From positions 3,226,001 to 3,290,000 of the forward strand of contig CP136062.1 in assembly GCA_032622095.1 (NCBI GenBank): a stretch of 64,000 nucleotides of DNA, given 5' to 3'. Shown piece by piece: positions 27,201 to 36,200 of this stretch. The first letter of the stretch is position 1. Each line of letters starts with the position of its first letter. The stretch is from Siphonodentalium dalli. Taxonomy: Eukaryota; Mollusca; Scaphopoda; Gadilida; Siphonodentaliidae. The position numbers were made by a program, and so were the translations under genes. The notes beneath the pieces are model-generated. The model saw only the letters and a list, made by a program, of their open reading frames with translations, did no database searches and was not told the origin of the DNA.

Positions 27201-30200
27201 AAAAAAATTGAAAAAAGGGAAATAACTCTATAAAAGAACTTCGGATCAAACCCAGAATTGCAGAGCACATGTGTGCTTGGTTGAGATACCAACATACCAA
27301 GTTTCAATCAAATCGGATGATCATTACTGGAGTTATAACTCCGGACGGACAGATGCACGGATGTACCAACAAATGGGTAGATATGTGGCTTCGACCTATG
27401 TGGCTAGAAATGGTAATGTGGCTTTAGTTTTTATGTGGCTTCTCAAGTAGCCATAAAATTTTAAGTGGCTATCAAGTAGTAGATAGTGATAAAACTCCAG
27501 ATTATGGATTCATAACATGTTGGAATTATAGCAGAAGAAGCTGATTAAAACTCAAAAACTTGCTCACAGCAACTGGGACAGTGGAATAGGAGAAACTGAC
27601 AGGTCCGTGATTGGGTGGCTAGCCACATAAATGTCTTGTCAGTGTCCGACATCTCCTATTGACGGGTCATGGATGTCTAAATCGATGGACTTTTTTTTCT
27701 CCAAATTTTGAGTGACTACAAAATTAAATAAGCTGATTAGGCCAAATAGATCATTTTAGAACGTCCATCTGAAAGCTGTTACGTGGCTAGCCATGCAACG
27801 GAAGTTATGCACATAAATATCCATTTTACACAATCTTAGCCACATAAGTAGTCATTAGTAAACACGGACGGATGCACGGACGGACGGACGGACGGAGATG
27901 ATTACAATAGTCCCCCGAAAATAAATTTTACGGGGGACAATAAATGTCAAAATGATTTCATATTCACAGGGCACAGGTATCCATGATGGTAAATATTGGT
28001 GCCATATAAGGACCAAGTTTGATAAAAATTTACCAGGAAATGAAAGAATAAAAGCTTGAACAAAGTTGTGTTCACTGACACACGGACATATATGATGCAC
28101 AACTATGCAGATTCTAGTATAATCCTCCACTTGAAACCCATACTCACCCAATACTGTGCTCAAATCTGTTATGAGAGCTTCCTGGGAAGACATAATAACA
28201 TCCTCCTAGCTGTCTGATATTTCGTAACCTTTGGAACTGTGGAGTGTCAATTATCTTTACACATAATGGATGGAGTTCGATATGACCATGTATGGGATCA
28301 TTGAGCACCTGCAACATAAAAAGCATCAGCAACTTTTAGAAGATAGCTTCCATGTTTTAGCCGAGAGCTTTATGTAATTGCTTGTTCATTCATTAGATAC
28401 CAAGTTTGGCTTTTAAATGAAAGTTTTCAAAGTATACAATATTTGTGTCATATAGCCGGAGGTTTTGTGTGTTTTGACCTGAGAGTACACAAGTGAACCA
28501 CTTTGTATTAAACACAAGATGATCCTCTATTTTCACAATTTAGAGAGATAAAATTGCTTTGTTGGACATTCGGGGATCAAATTCAAACAAGAAAAGATGA
28601 TAATGAAAGTGTCAATGACACTGTAGCTCAACTTGGAAAGGGGATAATTTCATGTGAAACAGTCAATGGAGCGATTAGGAATGCGGAAAGTTGAAATGTC
28701 TAAGTAATACTAGATATCAATATGAAGAGATATATATAAATTAAAATCCAAGATGACCGCTGGCGACAATGTTTTCCAATTAAATTCAAAAACATTTGAT
28801 AGCTCCCATCTAGTAGATCAATATCAAGATCATTATGAAGTTTGGTGATGATCGGATGATCGAGAGAAGTGGACTGTAGGGTATGATAAAGGATTTAGTC
28901 AAGCAAAGATTCAAAATGACTGCCGGTGGCATGTTTTTTGGAATTTGGAAAAATAGGTTACTCTCATCTCCGTCCCGAAGATCCATGTGAAGTTTAGTGA
29001 TGATCGGACAAGTAGAGTGTTGTGAGGGTGTACCAAAGGATTAAGTCATACAAAGATTACGATCAAAGATGGCCACTGGTGGCCATGTTTTACAACGAAA
29101 TTTGGAAAACTTTGATGGCTCCCATCTAGAGGTCACTACAATGATCCATATGAAGTTTGGTGATGATCAGATGAGGGATGTGGTGATTGTGGTCTGTAGG
29201 TTGTGCCCAATGATATAGTCATGCAAAGAATAAAATCCTAGATAATGATCTGACGACAGTCGGGCCTATAGCCAGGGTTTCCGCTAGGGAAAAATAAATG
29301 GGTCAGGTCCTGGGTGGGGGGGGGGGGGGGGGGGGCCCAGTTCGGCGGGAGCGACCATGGTTCGCGCATGCATAATAAAATGTTCCGTTTTACAACAGCG
29401 GCGGAGACGCCAGTTCCATGCATCTGAGACACGGAGAAATACACATGCACGTGTCATCAGCATGTCACATCTAATCGGCTAACAATGGACGGTAGCAAAG
29501 TTTTCCTACCGACACAATCACGACGGGGGACGTTGCCTTCAGAAATGAATGAGGATGTCAATCAGTGTCCTTCTGTAAACGGTGCTCGCAAAAATGTGCA
29601 TTCTCGGACTAAGCACCCAGCGTTTTTTTTAAAGGTGATTTACTGAAATCTTAGGAATGTGGACAGACATGAAATCTTTGGTACAATGTGGAGGCCAGTG
29701 CAAAGGTCAAACTGGGATCAAAGTGCTACATCGCTAGTCTCCCCAAGCTGCAAAACAGGGTGGCGGGGTAACATCGCAAGAGCTATACTCTGACCTTCAC
29801 CCCAGAATGGCAGTCACGTTATATTAAACTAATTAACGGATCTATTTCCGGTGGTTTTTAGAACACCAAAGTGGGTGGAACATCCTGATATATAAGTAAA
29901 ATTGTACATGCGGGGTGGGTGGAGTCGATTTGCGAGTAGCCTATAGATGCGCGCCATACAAGTATACCGTTAACCGAGGTCAAGGACGAGTATAGCTCTT
30001 CCGACGTTACCACTCTTCCGTAAAACAATTCAGTCCCCTTGCTAATTAAGCTATAGCAGGGGACTAAACTCGGACTTTCAGCTTGAGTCTCCCCTTGCGT
30101 AATTGGAAATTCTAATTTATGATAATTAGAACTAATTTATAATGATATTACAATCACTCTATTGGGCAACTATTTGTGACCCCATGGTTTGAAGGGAATC

Positions 30201-33200
30201 AAGGGTTTTCCGGATGGGGTCGGAAACCTAAGGAATTCAAGGGTTTGGAAAATGTATTTTAATATTCAAGAATTAACTCCACAGAAGGCGAATTTGGTGA
30301 CGCTAGCAGACTAGCGCTACTAAATTCACTTTCCGAGGACCATTCGTAAAATTTTCGAACAGTTATTTACAAAACTTTTTGAGGTCGACAACAATCAAAA
30401 CCATTGTCTACGGCCATATTATTGCAACATGCTCAGCAATAATTATGTGGTTTCCTGGAACTGAATGCGACGTCCAAAAACAGACCCATTTATGGCACCG
30501 ATTTGCTGACGAAATAAGTCTGCAGCTGACGCATGTGAAGCTCGAGCAATTCTGATGGCATGATGTTTTCTGCCTTTGATGTTTGCTGCCTTTGATGTTT
30601 TGCTCCAATGTTTTTTTTCGGGAGATGATCTGTGTCGATTTCATTTTGTCAATATTAATGAAAATAAGTGTAGATATATAGCCTGTCGACACAGACAAGA
30701 CTGAATAAGTTTTTAATTATGTCATTTATTTGTGTATGGGCGGGATTTCATACAATGACCGACGGGGGAATGGACGTACCCACAACCGGCCTGGCGGAAA
30801 CCCTGCTATAGCCCATGGTAATGGATTGAATTTTTAATTCCAAGATGGCTGCCAGTGGCCATGTTTTATTGCCGAATGACCCCAAAATGACTCATTCCCA
30901 TCTACATGTCAATATTAACATCCATGACAAATTTCATAATGATCAGACGAACACTCCGGCCTGTAGCCCGTGCTAATGGATGTAATTTTGAAATCCAAGA
31001 TGGCCACTGGCAGCCATGTTTTTGTGTCAAATGACCCAAAAATTACTCGTTCCTATCAACATGTTAATGTTAACATCCATGACAAATTTCACGATGATCC
31101 GACCAAAGGTACGACCTGTAGCCCGTACCAAAGGATTTAGTCATGCAAAGAGTAAAATTACAAGATGGCTGCCAGCGGCCATGTTTTATGGCCGAATGAC
31201 CCCCAAAAACACTCGTTCCCATCTACATGTCAGTATTAACATCCATGACAAATTTCTTGATGATCAGACAAACAGTACAACCTGTAGCCCGTGCTAATGG
31301 ATTGACTTTTGAAATCAAAGATGGCCACTGTGGCCATGCTTTTTTGCCAAATGACCCCAAAATGACTCGTTCCCATGTACATATCAATGTAAACAGCTAT
31401 GACAAATTTCATAATGATCCGACCAAAGGTATGACCTGTAGCCCATGCTAAAGGAAATTGTTGATTCTCAGGCAATTTTTTTGTAAAATCAATGCTGGAG
31501 AGAGGGTTTTATTTTTATCTGTTATTTTTTCTGCCCATAGACGGGCATAGTATAAGTAAGCATGGGTTATTATACCTTCCCAGGTCCAGAAAATGTAGGA
31601 AGAACTTTGTAATGGATATAAACTAATTTAATCGGATATAATTAAAGAAGGACAAATTATGACATTGTACTACCCTGCAACGATAAACTTGGTCACGATA
31701 CGATACCAATCATGATACATGATCAACGATATGATACATATCACGATACACTAAATTAGTGTTTCCAAATGAAAACCGCCTGAATTATCAGAAACAATTT
31801 AACAAGTTTATAAATTATAACTGGAGGTAGAGTTCATTTTAAACTAATATGGAGTTTAATTGTTGGCTAGATGAATCAAATACACATAGTATACATGTAA
31901 ACTTGAGAGATAATTGCAGGTTTTGCTTTTTTACACTAGCCCATCTTCAGACATTACTTGATTTCCTGTATCGCAATACACATAACACGATACGATACGC
32001 ATATCATTTGAAATTGTATTGCGATACATTGAATTCATGATGAATCATTGTAGCCCTAGTGTATATGTACCGTAATGGATGACAGACAATAAAACTTCAA
32101 ATAACCATCATAACATGTCCAATATACACCGCTTGTCAAATTGTATTGTGCTCCGGTTTGCGTACCTTCTATCGCAATAGTGTTGCAAGGGGGGAAAACT
32201 CTATCTTGCAGGGTTACTTACTGTGAAAAGGTCGCAAAGGTCAAATATATACAACTTCCTGCTGATCTTTTATCAAAATATTCAACACATTTGGCCAATA
32301 AACTTGGGGACTTGGACTGCCTGTGGTGACAATATACCTGATAGTTATCGTTGCCAATGGTCTTTTGTTGAATACCTACACATTCACCATTGTATTTAGC
32401 TCCTATTAAATATTTGAAACATAACTAATTTCCGTGTGGCAGTTTCCTATATCTGTATTACCGGTTTACAACTACGGTGAAATCGAATAAAATGGTCCAA
32501 CGCGGGCCATTTTTTGTCAATGCAGCGAAGCCTGAGAATCAAAACCCTTTTTTTTGCCTTAGATAAAAGGTATATCTAGTATTATTGAGGCAATGTAAAA
32601 ATAGTTTCATACATGTTAAAAATGGAAATCTTGCTCTTCGCCTCTTACTGTGCACTCTCAGGAATCCCATGTGGAAGTCACCACATCTGTTTGTAATGAG
32701 CAATCTGATTGACAACAATGCCATATTCAAATCACCATGTTCCCAGTCACCCGGGGCAGCTGGGTTACTCTAAACATGCACAAAACATCAGAGGAACATG
32801 AGCACATCAAACATTAGGGGGAGATTAATGACCTTTGCATTGGCAGTTTTGACCAATCGTGACATTGCTCTGGCATGCCGTCTTTGACTACACCTGATGT
32901 CCCACTCATAGGTCGGCTACTGAATTTGCTTATTGGTGTATCTTAATGTGAGGACTGATGAAAAACACATCAAATTTGAGGTTGTAGGCCCATTGTTGTT
33001 GGGACAAAATTTGTTGGGACAAAATCATCATCTCCGGCAACATCATGGGGTACATGGAGAATTGATAACTGGGTGTTTCTTTTTGAATTCCTCAGCTCTG
33101 CTTATAAAATCTCTATGTACAGCAGTGTCCTAAATAATCGACTATTATTAGGCACCTGAGAGTAAATGTTGATTTTATTGCATTTCATGGCATATGGATG

Positions 33201-36200
33201 CAAGTTGGTCTAATATTTTTATGTGTGGAACACTTTCGCAAATCAACATCCGTTTCTTAAATTACTTTTACACAGGTAGCGGCTTTGGACAAAGAGAAGG
33301 AACTTACCACTTTCGTACCGCTATCCTGCCACCTCAAGAGCAGATGATAGAAGTGCTAAAGAAATTAAAAGCCTTCCATGAGCGATTTATGGAGAAGTAC
33401 AAGTAGAAAGCACACTGCAATGACAGTTTATGTAAGTACAGTTATGCCCTAAATAATCGATTCCTTAACCACAGCAAAATACTGAGAGCTTTCCGATGAA
33501 TGGCAACAAACCATATTTCCGACTAAATCCTGAAAAGTTACCAATAATTCTGCTGTGGTTAAGGAGTCAATTATTTAGAGCATTACTGTACCCCGATGTT
33601 GCCAGAGATAACTTATAGTAATCATTCAAAAACTGTAAATATATCTTCTGTACATTTACCGACAAACATGTAAGCACTTGATAGCATTGCAATTAAAGAC
33701 ATATTATGTACTTGTTTGGGTATGTGAAACTGATAAGTTAACATTCAGGCACTATATCAACTGGAAGAATGTAGCATATTAGTAACATCGCCGAAACTTT
33801 CAAGCAAATCGACCGTACCACTCCATAGAAATCATCGTTTGAACTACCCTCAATTGTAAATATTTACTCCTCGAATCGGGACGCAACTCTCTGTGATAAA
33901 CTAACGAAAACGATTTCACCTTCGAGAATAACTGCCATTAATTAATGTATAAGAATGACGATGTGCGTTGCCAATTTGGATATAATATTAGTAAAAATAA
34001 CTACTTTGAGCAAGATTATTCTCCTTTTCTATTTGATCACCCTACCGCAGTGTTTCACATCACTTTAAAACATACCTTTTTGGACAAATGAAGCTGTTTC
34101 TGTTTTTCCATAAGGAAAGCCAGTATTCTTTTTCGCTCACCAACTACACTGCAAAAGATAAAAACAAAATTGTGACAGTATACCATTATGAGAGCCATTA
34201 ATAACACAAGTCAATCAAGCTTAACCCTTCCATGACTGGAGCTTCCTTAAATTTTTGCGAAAAAACTCGGTGCCAATGCATTCTCTTATATATGAGAGTC
34301 TCCCACAGAGAGCCTTGTATACATAAGAGAATATATTGGCCTATCAATATTTACCTTGACCATGTAAGCCAGTGCATTCTCTTATATGTGAGGCTCCCTA
34401 TCATTATGGGAGACATGCATATATAAGAGAATGAACTGGCACATGATCTTTAATGCTGCACCAATGCAGCTCCCGTCATGAAAGGGTTAAAACTACAGTA
34501 CTTGATAGTTTATTGATTAATTACTAGTATTCTTAGAACCTACAGTAATACTCTCGGTGAGATCTTCCGATGAATGGCAACAAGCCATATTTCCGACTAA
34601 ATCCTGAAAAGTTACCCATAATTCTGCTGTGGTTAAAGAGTCGATTAATCAGGGCATTACTGTAGTTCGGGAACATTAATGAAATGGCATTGTGAATCAA
34701 TAGCCTGTGGTTGAGATATCAGTTCGGACGAACGAAAAATCAACTTTTCAAGATATACAATGAGGAATAACTTTAGAACGGAAATGTGAGCAACATCATT
34801 GGATAGTAATGGCTACAGTAATGCCCTAAGTAATCGACTCCTTAACTCTCCGAGAGCTTTCCGATGAATGGCAACAAGCAATATTTCCGACTAAATCCTG
34901 AAATGTTACCCATAATTCTGCTGTGGTTAAGGATTTGATTACTTAGGGCATTACTGTACTTCTCTGAAAGCCCTCCTGATGTCCAACAACCTTACCAAAT
35001 TTTATTAAGATCCTATAACCAATGGTGGAGATATCTGCTCAGACAAATGGATGGATGGACCGAGGACCAGATGCATGTAATCACATATATCCACCATTCT
35101 CTTCATTTGATGGTGTATAATAAATAGCCAAATTAAAGGGACGGGCGGCCGTTGTTGTAAGTTATAATTTAGAAACGAGAGGCCGATCACGATCGGCAGA
35201 TGTTAACCCATCCCTTGGCGATAAAAATTTAATATGATCGGATAAATGAGAGTTTTGGTGTTGAATTATAGAGTATACTGTTATGTACTATTATAGACAA
35301 ATGTACATAACACAAATTATTGGAATTTATGGGTCACTGGCATTTATATAAGAGAATGCACTGGTACAGGATCTGTAATTCTAAACCGCCACAGCCAGCA
35401 AGTCCATGGGTTAAATGTGTAGGTGTGCCCTGGACATGGAATACTTGGGTTAAGAGAGTCCAATTTAAGTTTACAATAATAATGTGTCCTAGTATACAGA
35501 TAAGCAACCTCACCACTGACCCATTAATATCAATTATATAGCACAGCTGTCAAAAAATCACAGGAATTGTTTATCTTGAACACTGACCTCTATTAAACCA
35601 ATAACAATTATAATGATATCAGACCATCTGAAGATATAACTCTGCAGCACAGATGTCCAAGTCTACTGTTAATATCATGTGATGTTTATTGTTGAATCTT
35701 TATTTTAAATTAGATACCACAGGCTTCTTTATCAGATTATTTGCACATTGGCATAAGAGACATCAGAAAATAATATAGCTTTATCAATAGCTAAGTAGTC
35801 CAAATGCAATTGGTGAATTGGATTTAATGTTGCTCCAAACAGATTTACCAGTACATAACACAAGGTTTTGGACCGATTTAATCAAATTTGATGTGGTGAT
35901 TCGGGGTACCCTTGGCAGAGTTATAATGGTTATAATTGTTTTTAATTATTTAAAAAAATTAAAGGGACACATTGGAAATCTTTTTATCAACTTGTATCAT
36001 AATCATCAATATCTAAATGAAAACAAATGACAATGTCAATGACATTTTTTTTATTATTATTATAAAAGTTAAAAATAATTTTTTTTTTAAATCGATTTTT
36101 TTTTCTTCTTCGAAAAAGGGTCATAACTCCTTTAAAATAAATCGGATCAAACCCATATTCGAACTAGATCTGTATTTTGGGCTGTGAAACTCACATACCA

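Larger units (their letters stand above)
33118..33590. mobile_element. Pair of mariner-like MITE ends bracketing an aminotransferase exon
   Basis: The left fragment TACAGCAGTGTCCTAAATAA (33,118 on) is a MITE left end. A complete MITE follows at 33,437-33,590 with right tip GAGCATTACTGTA. The outer tips are inverted, so the 473-bp interval has the form of one element with cargo. Two independent insertions would look similar. Confidence 0.5.

Noticed and set aside
31670-32062. Firm assignment of this interval as a hAT element
   Set aside because: Tips match poorly and no target duplication was found; kept only as a low-confidence candidate.
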